Below are positions 1-7,776 of a stretch of DNA of 64,000 nucleotides, in pieces. How positions within the stretch are numbered: the first letter of the stretch is position 1; each line of letters begins with the position of its first letter. A program made the position numbers and the translations under genes. The notes under the pieces were generated by a model that was given only the letters and a program-made list of their open reading frames with translations, ran no database searches and had not been told where the DNA came from. The DNA is taken from assembly GCF_014641495.1 (NCBI RefSeq), contig NZ_BMHV01000004.1, positions 124,001-188,000 of the forward strand. The letters run 5' to 3'. Source of the stretch: Terasakiella brassicae. Its GTDB lineage: Bacteria; Pseudomonadota; Alphaproteobacteria; Rhodospirillales; Terasakiellaceae.

Positions 1-202
1 TATTGAGGTTGAATTGTTCTGATTGACGTGCCAGATATTCAAGGTTAACCAACCGCTGAGACTGAGAGGCTAGGCCCGCGTATTTCTGCGTTTTCTTTTC
101 TGATGCGACTGCAATTTCTGCATCAAACAGATCGTTTTGCAGCTTGAATAAATGAGAGTTCAAAAATTGATGGTGAGCAAAGTTTGCAAGTCGATTTACC
201 AT
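1..202 (-). CDS. flgL: Flagellar hook-filament junction protein FlgL, N-terminal part (cut by window edge)
   Basis: The reading frame starts at the ATG at 200-202, with an AGGAG ribosome site 8-9 bases upstream, and stays open to the window edge (67 codons). The N-terminus is typical of flagellin/FlgL junction proteins: an MVNRLANFAHHQ start, then an amphipathic helix and a K-x-Q-x-YAGLASQSQRLVNLE stretch. Only 11 bases separate it from the flgK stop, so it is the last visible gene of the flgI-J-N-K-L operon. FlgL joins the last hook-associated ring to the filament and is exported by the flagellar type III system. The C-terminal helix that would confirm the family lies outside the window. Confidence 0.8.
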   Translation of the reverse strand, partial: MVNRLANFAHHQFLNSHLFKLQNDLFDAEIAVASEKKTQKYAGLASQSQRLVNLEYLARQSEQFNLN

Positions 203-213
203 CTTTTTATCTC

Positions 214-2373
214 CTATCTAACTGCGTTTTCAAGAGTTTCGAACATGCCTTGGATAACGCTGATGACGCGTGCAGCGGCAGAATAAGCTTGTTCATAAAG
301 AATCAATTGTGACAGTTCTTCGTCCAGATTGACACCTTTTTGTGTATCTGATCGGTTTTGTAGACTATTAACCAGAGACTCTTGGATTTCGACATCTAAT
401 TCGTTGTTTGAGGCTTGAGAGGCGTTAAGCGCGAGAATGGAGGAAGCGTATTGATGAATTGTTTCTGTAACCTCGCTCAAACCGCCTGCACTGGAAAAGC
501 TTTGTGCACTATTCAGAACCCCTGCTAATTCTCTGGCGATTGAGTTATCACCAGCACTAACATAATACTCCCCACCGGTACCAAGTGTAGCATCCCATTG
601 TAGAGTACCGCGAGAGATATTGCCAGGGGAGGATGTTAAATCACTTCGAACGATTAATGAGGACGCTGTTCGTACGTCTGCTACATCAAAGCCTGTATTG
701 GATGTGAAATTGCCATTTTCTTGCACCACTTCCATATTATTGCCAGCCTCGTTTGTAAAACGCAAACGTTGGCCGTCACCTTCTCCGATGACGGTTGCTC
801 TTACGCCGATATTTGCATCATTTACAAGCTTGGCCATGTTTTCCATTGTGCCGGAAAGCGGGATTGAACCTAGACTTGTTAGGCTTCCACTAGAGTCATC
901 ATAAAAAGTAAGAGTTGAGCCGCTTTCTGTATAATTAGAAGATAATATTCCTGTTTCCCAGATGTTTTGACCCAAGTCGTCTGTAAAGAAGTCATTGAGG
1001 CCCAGAAAATCAGAGAAACCTTCATGGGTGCGGGTTACAGATGTACCATTACCATAAAAGTTTATAGTCGCGTCGGCCATGTCGGAACCCGCTGTGGTAC
1101 CGGTTTCGTCACGGAAGCTTAAATAATTGGATGTGTTATCCATCGTGATTTGAAGTTTACCATCGACGAATTGTGCAGTACCGCCACCTGCATTGGCATC
1201 AAGCCAATTGTCAATTGTAGTTGCAACATCATCTAGTGTCCACGGCCCTGCACCATGATCTGCAGTGAGTTGAGTTGAAAGGGATACGGAAGCCACCTGA
1301 TTTCCAGTTCCGTCCATAACAACCATGCGAGTATCGCCGCTGCCAAAAGCAATTTGCTGTGTTGAGGAATCGACAAAAGAGGTGGACCCTTGCATGGCTT
1401 GTGAACCAGGGAAGGCCATTCCTCGGTTATGCACGGCATTGATGGTGTCACGCAACGTGGCGGCTAGATGGTCAATTTCAGCTTGCAATTCAACTAATTT
1501 GTCATCGCGCATTTCTACGAGGCCGGCCAATGTCCCCCCTTGAAGCTCGGTCGTGACATCATTGTATGTAACTGCACTACCTATGAAAATACCTGAAAAA
1601 TCACCCTCTTCATGAGTTGTCACGGCACTGACACTTGCGCCCAGGTTATGACTGATACCGGCTGATTCTTGATCAATTAAGACGCGACCACCTTTTGTAA
1701 AGACAGATATTTCCCCGTTGGCCCTCGGGAAATATGAGATATCGATAATCTGTGATAAGGCGTTTAAAGCAAGGTCGCGTTTATCTTCTAACGCCGAGGT
1801 GTCATTGTTCGCAACATCATTTCTTACGATCTTATGATTTAAGTCAGCAATTTCAGCGAGATAATTATCAGCTTCTTGTACCGTTTGATGAATATCGTTA
1901 TCAGCTTGCTTGCGTAGCCCTTGAATGGTTGTAGACATATCTTGAAGTTGTTGGGTTAGATTTTCTGCCCAACGGGTTACTTCACTTTGCTCAAGTGAGC
2001 GTTCCGGTGTTACGGAAAGCTGTTCTAAAGCACTGTTGAGTTCTGAAATTGTATGTGCAAGGGAGCTGTTGTCACCAGGGGCGCCGAATAATTCCTGCAT
2101 CCTGCTATAATAAGTAACTTGAGACTTAATTTTATAGAGTTGGCTGGCTTCATCACGCACATCACGCAACAATTCTTCGTCAACCGCTCGACTGACATCG
2201 GCGATATTCACGCCTGCGCCGACACCGGCGAGAACGTTCGTTTCGAAATTCACGATCTTGCGGGAATAGCCTTCGGTATTGGCATTGGCGACGTTGTCGG
2301 AAACGGTTCCCAGCGCGGATTGAGTGGCTAAAAGGCCACCGGCGGCAACGTGGAGGGCGTGTGTAATTGACAT
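214..2373 (-). CDS. flgK: Flagellar hook-associated protein 1, FlgK
   Basis: FlgK is an exported junction protein at the hook tip. The 719-residue product starts with the rod/hook-family motif (SITHALHVAAGGLLATQSALGTVSDNVANANTEGYSRK), where N-ANANTEGYSR is the signature of FlgK. It ends with the matching C-terminal helix (NLDEELSQLILYEQAYSAAARVISVIQGMFETLENAV). The two terminal helices pack together in the assembled axial protein. The middle 400+ residues are low-similarity beta-rich D2/D3-like insertions, making it longer than the about 550 residues of enterobacterial FlgK. It lies 33 bases behind the FlgN-like chaperone gene and directly before flgL, the usual order. Confidence 0.95.
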   Translation of the reverse strand: MSITHALHVAAGGLLATQSALGTVSDNVANANTEGYSRKIVNFETNVLAGVGAGVNIADVSRAVDEELLRDVRDEASQLYKIKSQVTYYSRMQELFGAPGDNSSLAHTISELNSALEQLSVTPERSLEQSEVTRWAENLTQQLQDMSTTIQGLRKQADNDIHQTVQEADNYLAEIADLNHKIVRNDVANNDTSALEDKRDLALNALSQIIDISYFPRANGEISVFTKGGRVLIDQESAGISHNLGASVSAVTTHEEGDFSGIFIGSAVTYNDVTTELQGGTLAGLVEMRDDKLVELQAEIDHLAATLRDTINAVHNRGMAFPGSQAMQGSTSFVDSSTQQIAFGSGDTRMVVMDGTGNQVASVSLSTQLTADHGAGPWTLDDVATTIDNWLDANAGGGTAQFVDGKLQITMDNTSNYLSFRDETGTTAGSDMADATINFYGNGTSVTRTHEGFSDFLGLNDFFTDDLGQNIWETGILSSNYTESGSTLTFYDDSSGSLTSLGSIPLSGTMENMAKLVNDANIGVRATVIGEGDGQRLRFTNEAGNNMEVVQENGNFTSNTGFDVADVRTASSLIVRSDLTSSPGNISRGTLQWDATLGTGGEYYVSAGDNSIARELAGVLNSAQSFSSAGGLSEVTETIHQYASSILALNASQASNNELDVEIQESLVNSLQNRSDTQKGVNLDEELSQLILYEQAYSAAARVISVIQGMFETLENAVR

Positions 2374-2406
2374 ATCTGATCTCCCTTGTTTTCTACAAGG
2401 CCTGTC

Positions 2407-2838
2407 TTACAAAGTTTCGTTCAAAGAAATCGGTGACGTGGCTTCTCCACGGGTACCGACATTCGCATCCTTGGCATAGGTACCTGAATGCGGGGTCATT
2501 TGTTTGGCGACATCTGCGAATTTCAGCAAAACACGCCGATTTGTATCGATGTTCAGTTTTAACATGCGTGCATTATGGGCGATGAGCTTGTCCATTTCCT
2601 GACTTAGCTCTTTCAAAGTCGCCCGTACATCTTCATCGACGGCTGCAAATCCGTTGACATCACGTTGAATGCCACGGGTATGGCGTTCATAAAGGCGGCT
2701 GAGTTTGTCTTTCTCAGTCACGGTTTCGGCGAGTACTTTTGGATTTTGGGCATCCAGCGCATCATTTTCCTTTTGCAGGATTTCGATCATACGCTCGCAG
2801 ATATAAATCAGTTCGTTAACGCGTTCTGACATTTCCAT
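2407..2838 (-). CDS. flgN: FlgN-like flagellar export chaperone
   Basis: A 143-residue helical protein with a heptad-rich N-terminal two thirds (residues 3-110: VNELIYICERMIEILQKEN, then a second long helix around LKELSQEMDKLIAHNARMLKLN), ending in a disordered Gly/Thr/Ser tail. Size, helical content and position directly before flgK and flgL fit FlgN, the export chaperone that holds FlgK and FlgL before secretion. Primary sequence similarity in this family is weak, so the call leans on context. The ATG is preceded by AGGAAGGA and lies 2 bases after the flgJ stop, which indicates translational coupling. An in-frame ATG two codons later is an alternative start. Confidence 0.7.
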   Translation of the reverse strand: MEMSERVNELIYICERMIEILQKENDALDAQNPKVLAETVTEKDKLSRLYERHTRGIQRDVNGFAAVDEDVRATLKELSQEMDKLIAHNARMLKLNIDTNRRVLLKFADVAKQMTPHSGTYAKDANVGTRGEATSPISLNETL

Positions 2839-2840
2839 AA

Positions 2841-3242
2841 TTATAATCCTTCCTGTGCGCGTAAGAGTTGGCGCTCGACGTGGTCGGCCAAGCCAATCCC
2901 GCCTGATTTTGCAAGCGATTTACCATATTCATTGACCAGCATGCTTTGCCACATTTTTTCAGCATGACCACCGCCAAAAGGTTCGCTTGCTTCGATCCCT
3001 TCGAACATCGGTTGCAGCATCTGACTGAGGAACTGTGCCTCGAAATCAACAGCCGTCTCATGGATTTTACGTTTTTGTAAAACATCGACTTGTGTCGGGT
3101 CTTTGAGCTGCTGTGCGTTCAGGGTTTCTGCAAAGGTTCTGCCTTGGTTGTTGGTGGTGTCAACAAGGCCGGCCAGTCCCCGTTTTGCCTGTGCATCCTG
3201 AAAGGCAACTTGTGCCTGACTGAGGAGGGAAAGATCGTTCAT
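2841..3242 (-). CDS. flgJ: Rod-binding protein FlgJ, rod-cap domain only
   Basis: A 133-residue protein matching the N-terminal rod-binding domain of FlgJ. The key segment is KIHETAVDFEAQFLSQMLQPMFEGI, then GGGHAEKMWQSMLVNEYGKSLAKSGGIGLADHVERQLL, the FEAxFLxxML ... M.ExY.k.la..GG.GLA pattern of the family. The C-terminal muramidase domain found in enterobacterial FlgJ is absent, as is common in alphaproteobacteria, so a separate lytic enzyme must open the peptidoglycan for the rod. The start codon overlaps the flgI stop by one base (TAATG), so the genes are translationally coupled. Confidence 0.9.
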   Translation of the reverse strand: MNDLSLLSQAQVAFQDAQAKRGLAGLVDTTNNQGRTFAETLNAQQLKDPTQVDVLQKRKIHETAVDFEAQFLSQMLQPMFEGIEASEPFGGGHAEKMWQSMLVNEYGKSLAKSGGIGLADHVERQLLRAQEGL

Positions 3243-4408
3243 TACATCACCTCGATTTCAGCTTGCAAGGCACCGGCGGATTTGATCGCCTGTAAAATGG
3301 TGATCAGGTCACGCGGGCCAATACCCAAGGCATTCAGGCCATTGACCAATTCTTGTAAGGAGACACCATCGTCCAGAACCGTCATTTTTTTGTCTTTACC
3401 TTCATCGGCCTCAATGGCCGTCCGGTCAACCGTTGTGGTGGTGCCTGTCTGTGCAAACGGTCCCGGTTGTGAGACTTGCGGTGTTTCGGTGATGCGAATG
3501 GTCAGGCTGCCTTGTGCAATCGCAACAGTGCTGATGCGGACGTTTTCACCCATAACGATGGTGCCGGTGGTTTCGTCAATGACGACACGGGCCATTTGAT
3601 CAGGGTCGACGCGCAATTGTTCAATATCGGTCAAGAGATTGACAACATTGCCATCGTAACTGTCCGGGATATCCAGTTGTACGGTACCAGGGTCGGTCGG
3701 GCGTGAGGAACTGCTGCCCAAAAAGGCGTTGATCGCCTGTGAAATGCGGCGGGCCGTGGTGAAATCAGGGTTACGCAAGGACAATTTTACATCATCCATT
3801 TGCGCCATTTCGAAATTCAGTTCGCGTTCGATAATGGCACCACTTGCAATCCGCCCCGATGTCGGCACACCTTTTGTAATGGTTTCGGCTGCACCTGCGG
3901 CGCTAAATCCGCCAACAGCCAATTGCCCTTGGGCGACCGCATAGACTTCGCCGTCCGCACCGATCAAGGGCGTTACCAGAAGGGTCCCGCCCAGCAGGCT
4001 GTCGGCGTCCCCAAGGGCGCTGACGGTTACATCAAGGCGGGAGCCTTGACGGGCAAAGGGTTTTAAAGATGCGGTCACCATAACGGCGGCCACGTTTTTG
4101 CTGTCCAGACCGTCTTCGGTCGATTTAACGCCGAGACGTTCCAGCATGGACAGCAGGCTTTGTTTTGTAAAGTGCCCGTCCGCCAGTCCATCGCCTGTGC
4201 CGTTGAGACCGACAACAAGGCCATACCCGACAAGCATGTTGTCGCGTACACCTTCAAAGGTGACGATGTCTTTAATCCGCGAAGAGGCGTGCGTATCAAC
4301 AGGACTTAACAAAAGACCCAAACCGACCAACAGGGCAAGGCCCAAGTGGAAGGTGCTGTCTTTCGCGCTCTTAAGCACTGTTATGGTTCTCTTTATGACG
4401 GCAGTCAT
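3242..4408 (-). CDS. flgI: Flagellar P-ring protein FlgI
   Basis: FlgI forms the P-ring around the rod in the peptidoglycan layer. The 388-residue product has a long N-terminal region, a signal peptide (hydrophobic HLGLALLVGLGLLLSPVD, cleavage near THAS-SRIKDI), and then the classic RIKDIVTFEGVRDNMLVGYGLVVGLNGTGD. Near the C-terminus it has the family's LQELVNGLNALGIGPRDLITILQAIKSAGALQAEIEVM. Length is close to the family norm. It is the first gene of the flgI-J-N-K-L operon, behind a sigma-54 promoter at 4483-4499. Its first ~17 codons before the hydrophobic core are longer than usual, so a later start is possible. Confidence 0.96.
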   Translation of the reverse strand: MTAVIKRTITVLKSAKDSTFHLGLALLVGLGLLLSPVDTHASSRIKDIVTFEGVRDNMLVGYGLVVGLNGTGDGLADGHFTKQSLLSMLERLGVKSTEDGLDSKNVAAVMVTASLKPFARQGSRLDVTVSALGDADSLLGGTLLVTPLIGADGEVYAVAQGQLAVGGFSAAGAAETITKGVPTSGRIASGAIIERELNFEMAQMDDVKLSLRNPDFTTARRISQAINAFLGSSSSRPTDPGTVQLDIPDSYDGNVVNLLTDIEQLRVDPDQMARVVIDETTGTIVMGENVRISTVAIAQGSLTIRITETPQVSQPGPFAQTGTTTTVDRTAIEADEGKDKKMTVLDDGVSLQELVNGLNALGIGPRDLITILQAIKSAGALQAEIEVM

Positions 4409-4482
4409 GGTTTTCTCATCTCTTAGCCGTTGTCATATTGTGACTTAACTTTATGTAAGTCGTCTTTGTTACGATTTAACTA

Positions 4483-4499
4483 AGCAATTTCGATGCCAG
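4483..4499 (-). promoter_or_regulatory. Sigma-54 promoter of the flgI operon
   Basis: On the minus strand the sequence reads CTGGCATCGAAATTGCT, with GG and GC exactly 10 bases apart. This matches the -24/-12 consensus YTGGCACGRNNNTTGCW at all but two positions. It ends about 75 bases before the flgI start. A TTGCCGGG element at 4601-4608 lies about 105 bases upstream, where an enhancer-binding protein could act. Confidence 0.75.
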
Positions 4500-4600
4500 A
4501 AAAGATGTTTTGTAAAACGTAATAAAAACATATGGTTAATTTGATTTCTGCGGACTGATTTTTTAAGTTTAACTGCAAAAAAGGTCTGATACGGAAAGAT

Positions 4601-4608
4601 TTGCCGGG
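4601..4608. promoter_or_regulatory. TTGCCGGG element, possible flagellar enhancer site
   Basis: TTGCCGGG about 105 bases upstream of the flgI sigma-54 promoter. The same core recurs upstream of the flgE and flgF promoters (6512-6540 and 13755-13785). The position resembles FlbD-type enhancer sites of polar flagellar genes, but binding is inferred only. Confidence 0.35.
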
Positions 4609-4610
4609 TG

Positions 4611-4647
4611 AAAAAAAAGCCGGCTTGTAAAAAGAACAAGCCGGCTT
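4611..4647 (-). terminator. Rho-independent terminator behind flgE
   Basis: A perfect 12-bp stem (AAGCCGGCTTGT paired with ACAAGCCGGCTT, 4617-4628 and 4636-4647) with a 7-base loop. On the minus strand it is followed by eight T residues (4611-4618), 30 bases after the flgE stop. It ends the flgE transcript before the flgI promoter. Confidence 0.9.
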
Positions 4648-4677
4648 GCTGTGTAAACTGAGGTGAAAAAAGAAAGA

Positions 4678-6366
4678 TTAACGTTTTAGGTCACGCGCGA
4701 CCTGACTCATTTCATCAATGGTTTTGAAGGATGTCGATCCGATATTGTAGGCTTTCTGCGTCAGAATCATCGAGGTGAATTCATCCGCCATATCCACGTT
4801 GGAAATTTCGCGTGCATTGGGAACGAATTGCCCTGCACCTTGTCCGCCTGCCGTTCGAATGACCGGTTCGCTGGTCGTGCCCGACAGGCGATAGACGTTG
4901 CCGTTAATCGGGTCCAGCGAATTGGGGTTGGTGAAGGTGGCCAGTGGCAACTTGTAAATCGGTCGGGTGGTGGCATCGGCAAAATGTCCGATAATTTCCC
5001 CTGCATCATTAAAGGTGACATGATCCAGACGGGCGTTGGAACGACCATTGAAATCGTAATGCTTTTCGACCAACTGACCGGAGGCATAATTGGTGACGTT
5101 GGAAATATCCAATGTAAAGGTCGGGCCTGTCCCTGCACTGGCAATTTCCAGATTGAGCGGAGATTGCAAACGGCCACTCCCGTCAAAGTTTACGGTTAAA
5201 ACGGTGGGTGTTCCATCAGCCGATGCGGCATCAATAGACAGAGGAACGCCGTTTTCCAGAACCTCCAGTGAATATTTGTTTTCTTGTGCAGAAGCCACTG
5301 TGCCGTCATTGGCGATAGAGGTCTGGGTAATAGCACCAACTGCAGCGGCAACTTCTGTCATTGATCCCAGATCAAAGCTAAAGGCTTCGTCATAACTGCC
5401 GCTACCTTGTATGGTGACGGATGTCGGGGTGCTGGTAATGGCGCCGGTGAGCGGGTCAAACGTAACGGTTAAACTGGTGGGGGTGCCATCGCCGGACCCA
5501 TCAATGCTTTGTGCATCGGCCCCTTCCAGAACCTGCAATTCCCATTCATTTGGGTTGGCCCCTTTTGTCCAGGTGACATTGAAGTCTTTTTCATAACCAC
5601 GGTTGTTATAGGCCGTTACCGCATTGGTTTCTGTGAAACCGGCGGGTTCCCCACCGGGTAAGGCCCAGGTCGGTGTCATGGTTTGGGTATGTCCGCCCAG
5701 CACGATATTGGACCAGCGCAATTGGAACGATGTGGAATTCCCATCGGCATCAAAGGTTTTGATAAAGGTCGACTCGTTATATCCGACAGCAGCGTCAGAT
5801 GGAACGTTCAGGCCGATTTCAGCCGTGGTGGTGGCTTCCCCGTTGGATGTAAAGGTTTCCGGGTCAATGCGGATGGGACCAAGGGAACCTTCATCGGTCG
5901 GGAAGGTGGATTGATCGGCATTGACCGGCCAGCCCTGCACGTAATACCCGTTCTTGTCGACCAGATATCCTTCACGTGTGGTGACCGTGTTGCCGTTGAT
6001 TGTTGTCGAAATTTCATCGCCCAGGGCCATGCCCAACATGCCATCACGACCATAATAGGTTGGTCCACTGCCATCAAGTTGGGTATTGAGCACGAAAAAG
6101 CCGTTGCCATTAATGGCGACATCCAGATTGCTGTCGCTTCCAAGCAATTGGCCTTGTTGATCGACGAGTGTCCGGGTTATGCCGTTCACCCCACCGATAT
6201 CGCGGTTGCTGCCATAGGTTTGCGCGACCATTGTATAGAAATTGGTTTCGCTGCGCTTATAGCCCCCTGTATTCAGGTTGGCTAAGTTCACGCCTATGGT
6301 CTCCATAGCCTTGCTCTGGGCCATCATCGCACCGACAGGCGCGGCGAATAATCCAAGCAAACTCAT
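4678..6366 (-). CDS. flgE: Flagellar hook protein FlgE
   Basis: The main subunit of the hook, the universal joint between rod and filament. The 562-residue protein begins with the axial motif (SLLGLFAAPVGAMMAQSKAMETIGVNLANLNTGGYKR), has LDVAINGNGFFVL around residues 81-93, and ends with the C-terminal helix VDMADEFTSMILTQKAYNIGSTSFKTIDEMSQVARDLKR. The GYKR-xxxNFYTMV region and length distinguish it from FlgF and FlgG. Residues about 275-333 and 365-424 look like an internal duplication (WELQVLEG...DGTPTSLTVTFD versus YSLEVLENG...DGTPTVLTVNFD), making the surface domain longer than in enterobacteria. It is transcribed alone from a sigma-54 promoter and has its own terminator. Confidence 0.93.
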   Translation of the reverse strand: MSLLGLFAAPVGAMMAQSKAMETIGVNLANLNTGGYKRSETNFYTMVAQTYGSNRDIGGVNGITRTLVDQQGQLLGSDSNLDVAINGNGFFVLNTQLDGSGPTYYGRDGMLGMALGDEISTTINGNTVTTREGYLVDKNGYYVQGWPVNADQSTFPTDEGSLGPIRIDPETFTSNGEATTTAEIGLNVPSDAAVGYNESTFIKTFDADGNSTSFQLRWSNIVLGGHTQTMTPTWALPGGEPAGFTETNAVTAYNNRGYEKDFNVTWTKGANPNEWELQVLEGADAQSIDGSGDGTPTSLTVTFDPLTGAITSTPTSVTIQGSGSYDEAFSFDLGSMTEVAAAVGAITQTSIANDGTVASAQENKYSLEVLENGVPLSIDAASADGTPTVLTVNFDGSGRLQSPLNLEIASAGTGPTFTLDISNVTNYASGQLVEKHYDFNGRSNARLDHVTFNDAGEIIGHFADATTRPIYKLPLATFTNPNSLDPINGNVYRLSGTTSEPVIRTAGGQGAGQFVPNAREISNVDMADEFTSMILTQKAYNIGSTSFKTIDEMSQVARDLKR

Positions 6367-6424
6367 TTCAAGTCTCTTTTCATTTTCAATTTACACAGTG
6401 GGTACAATAACCCATAAATTTATA

Positions 6425-6441
6425 AGCAAAGGCTGTGCCAT
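6425..6441 (-). promoter_or_regulatory. Sigma-54 promoter of flgE
   Basis: The minus strand reads ATGGCACAGCCTTTGCT: a full TGGCAC -24 element, a full TTGCT -12 element, and GG-N10-GC spacing. It lies about 60 bases upstream of the flgE start, leaving a leader of roughly 50 bases. This is the best sigma-54 match in the window. Confidence 0.85.
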
Positions 6442-6511
6442 TATCTAAGAGACTGATAAATAACTGGAAACATGATTTGAATAAGGGCGAAGATGTACAA
6501 GAGGGCAAGAG

Positions 6512-6540
6512 TTGCCGGGCAGACTTTCCCCACTTGCCGG
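6512..6540. promoter_or_regulatory. Paired TTGCCGG elements between flgE and fliX
   Basis: Two direct TTGCCGG copies (6512-6518 and 6534-6540), 22 bases apart, sit 70-100 bases upstream of the flgE sigma-54 promoter and just upstream of the divergent fliX gene. They could be binding sites for a flagellar enhancer-binding protein acting on both directions. This is inferred from position and recurrence. Confidence 0.35.
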
Positions 6541-6618
6541 AAGGGGCGGAAATAAGTTATCGAGGTAAGAGAAAATAGGCTATACTCCACAGGCTAAAGC
6601 AATGAACAGGATGCCAAG

Positions 6619-7053
6619 ATGAAGATTTCCAATGTCGGGTCGAGCAAACCGACCCAGAAAGGACAGAAAAAAGGCAGTGTCGGCAAGTCGAGTGAATTTT
6701 CCTCGCATCTTGGCCGCACGAGTAGTGCAAGTAGCTCTCATGTCGAACTGTCTGAGGTCAATCCGGTTGCCTCTATGGATTCTATCCTGTCCATTCAGGA
6801 AGTCGGGGACGCAACGGAAGAAGACAACCGCCGGGCCTTGTACCAACGTGGTGAGGATATCCTTGACCGCCTTGCTGAAATTCAGCGCGAGATCCTGTCC
6901 GGTGCGATCTCGGTTGATCGATTGCAGAACCTTGCACAGATGTTGCGCAACAGGCGCCAAAGCGTTGATGACCCGCAATTGCAGCAAATAATTGATGAAA
7001 TTGAATTGCGTGCAGAGGTCGAAATCGCCAAATGGGGCCGGGCTAAAAAATAG
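6619..7053 (+). CDS. fliX: Flagellar assembly regulator FliX
   Basis: A 144-residue protein with a polar, Ser/Lys-rich first 40 residues and a conserved helical C-terminal half (RRALYQRGEDILDRLAEIQREILSGAISVDRLQNLAQMLRNRR, then DDPQLQQIIDEIELRAEVEIAKW). This matches FliX of alphaproteobacteria. In Caulobacter FliX couples early basal-body assembly to the sigma-54 activator FlbD. Its location divergent from flgE fits a control role, and the window has three sigma-54 hook/ring promoters. No FlbD gene is present here. A TATACT -10-like hexamer lies at 6581-6586 but no good -35 was seen. Confidence 0.85.
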   Translation: MKISNVGSSKPTQKGQKKGSVGKSSEFSSHLGRTSSASSSHVELSEVNPVASMDSILSIQEVGDATEEDNRRALYQRGEDILDRLAEIQREILSGAISVDRLQNLAQMLRNRRQSVDDPQLQQIIDEIELRAEVEIAKWGRAKK

Positions 7054-7129
7054 GCGGCATGAAATCGTATTTCCTAACTCATTATAATTGCAGGTAAAAA
7101 TAAACTTGCAACTCATCGAAGAAAATTGC

Positions 7130-7158
7130 TTGCGATATTGTGAGAGTCTTTCTATATT
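7130..7158 (+). promoter_or_regulatory. Sigma-70-type promoter of dksA
   Basis: TTGCGA (7130-7135), a 17-base spacer, and TATATT (7153-7158), about 45 bases before the dksA start. It also contains a GC-rich run just after the -10 (GCGCGC), reminiscent of stringent-type discriminators, but this last point is speculative. Confidence 0.55.
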
Positions 7159-7203
7159 GCGCGCAATTTAGCAGGATGCCTACGTAAGTTAGGGGGTAAC
7201 GGG

Positions 7204-7620
7204 ATGACCGTCGCTTTGGCAAAAGATTACAAGCCGTCTGATGACGAAGAGTTTATGAATGAAAACATGAAAGAGTATTTTCGTCAGAAGCTCTTGTCAT
7301 GGAAAGAAGAACTCATTCGTGAATCGAATGAGACGTTGGAACACCTTCAACACGAAAACAATCAAGCGCCGGATTTGGCTGATCGTGCCTCAATGGAAAC
7401 GGATCGTGCCTTGGAACTGCGTACCCGGGATCGTGCACGTAAGTTGATCAACAAGATTGATGCGGCGCTGGATCGTATTGCCGATGGCAGTTATGGGTAT
7501 TGCGAAGAAACGGATGAACCGATCGGTATTCGCCGTCTGGAAGCCCGTCCGATTGCGACCTTGAGCATCGAAGCGCAAGAACGTCACGAGCGTATGGAAA
7601 AAACACATCGCGACGATTAA
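7204..7620 (+). CDS. dksA: RNA polymerase-binding transcription factor DksA, zinc-ligand-poor form
   Basis: DksA enters the secondary channel of RNA polymerase and works with ppGpp. The 138-residue protein aligns along its length with E. coli DksA: EEFMNENMKEYFRQKLLSWKEEL, a coiled coil with DLADRASMETDRALELRTRDRARKLINKI (carrying the D-x-x-DRA tip), then the globular end GYCEETDEPIGIRRLEARPIATLSIEAQERHE. Only the first of the four zinc cysteines is kept (C-x2-T ... S-x2-A in place of C-x2-C ... C-x2-C), which is typical of alphaproteobacterial DksA and of Pseudomonas DksA2. It should therefore fold without zinc. It is a single-gene unit with its own promoter and a strong terminator. Confidence 0.93.
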   Translation: MTVALAKDYKPSDDEEFMNENMKEYFRQKLLSWKEELIRESNETLEHLQHENNQAPDLADRASMETDRALELRTRDRARKLINKIDAALDRIADGSYGYCEETDEPIGIRRLEARPIATLSIEAQERHERMEKTHRDD

Positions 7621-7705
7621 GCGTAACGATATGGAATTTATAAAAGGGGATGCCGGGTTGGTATGAATTCTATGATTGAGGAAGTGATTTTTTAATTTCA
7701 ATTAT

Positions 7706-7754
7706 AGAAAAGCTGTTTTGCCTTTTCTGTTGAGAATGGCAAAACAGCTTTTCT
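7706..7754. terminator. Bidirectional terminator, dksA / EcsC-like gene
   Basis: A perfect 17-bp stem (AGAAAAGCTGTTTTGCC at 7706-7722 with its complement at 7738-7754) and a 15-base loop. It sits between the convergent dksA and the gene at 7777-8463 and can end transcription from both sides. Confidence 0.85.
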
Positions 7755-7776
7755 GTAACGTTTTTGCAACTTAGAG

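Noticed and set aside
5683-6285. A 200-codon open frame on the plus strand within flgE
   Set aside because: It is antisense to a certain hook gene, has no family motif and no ribosome site; it follows from codon bias of flgE.
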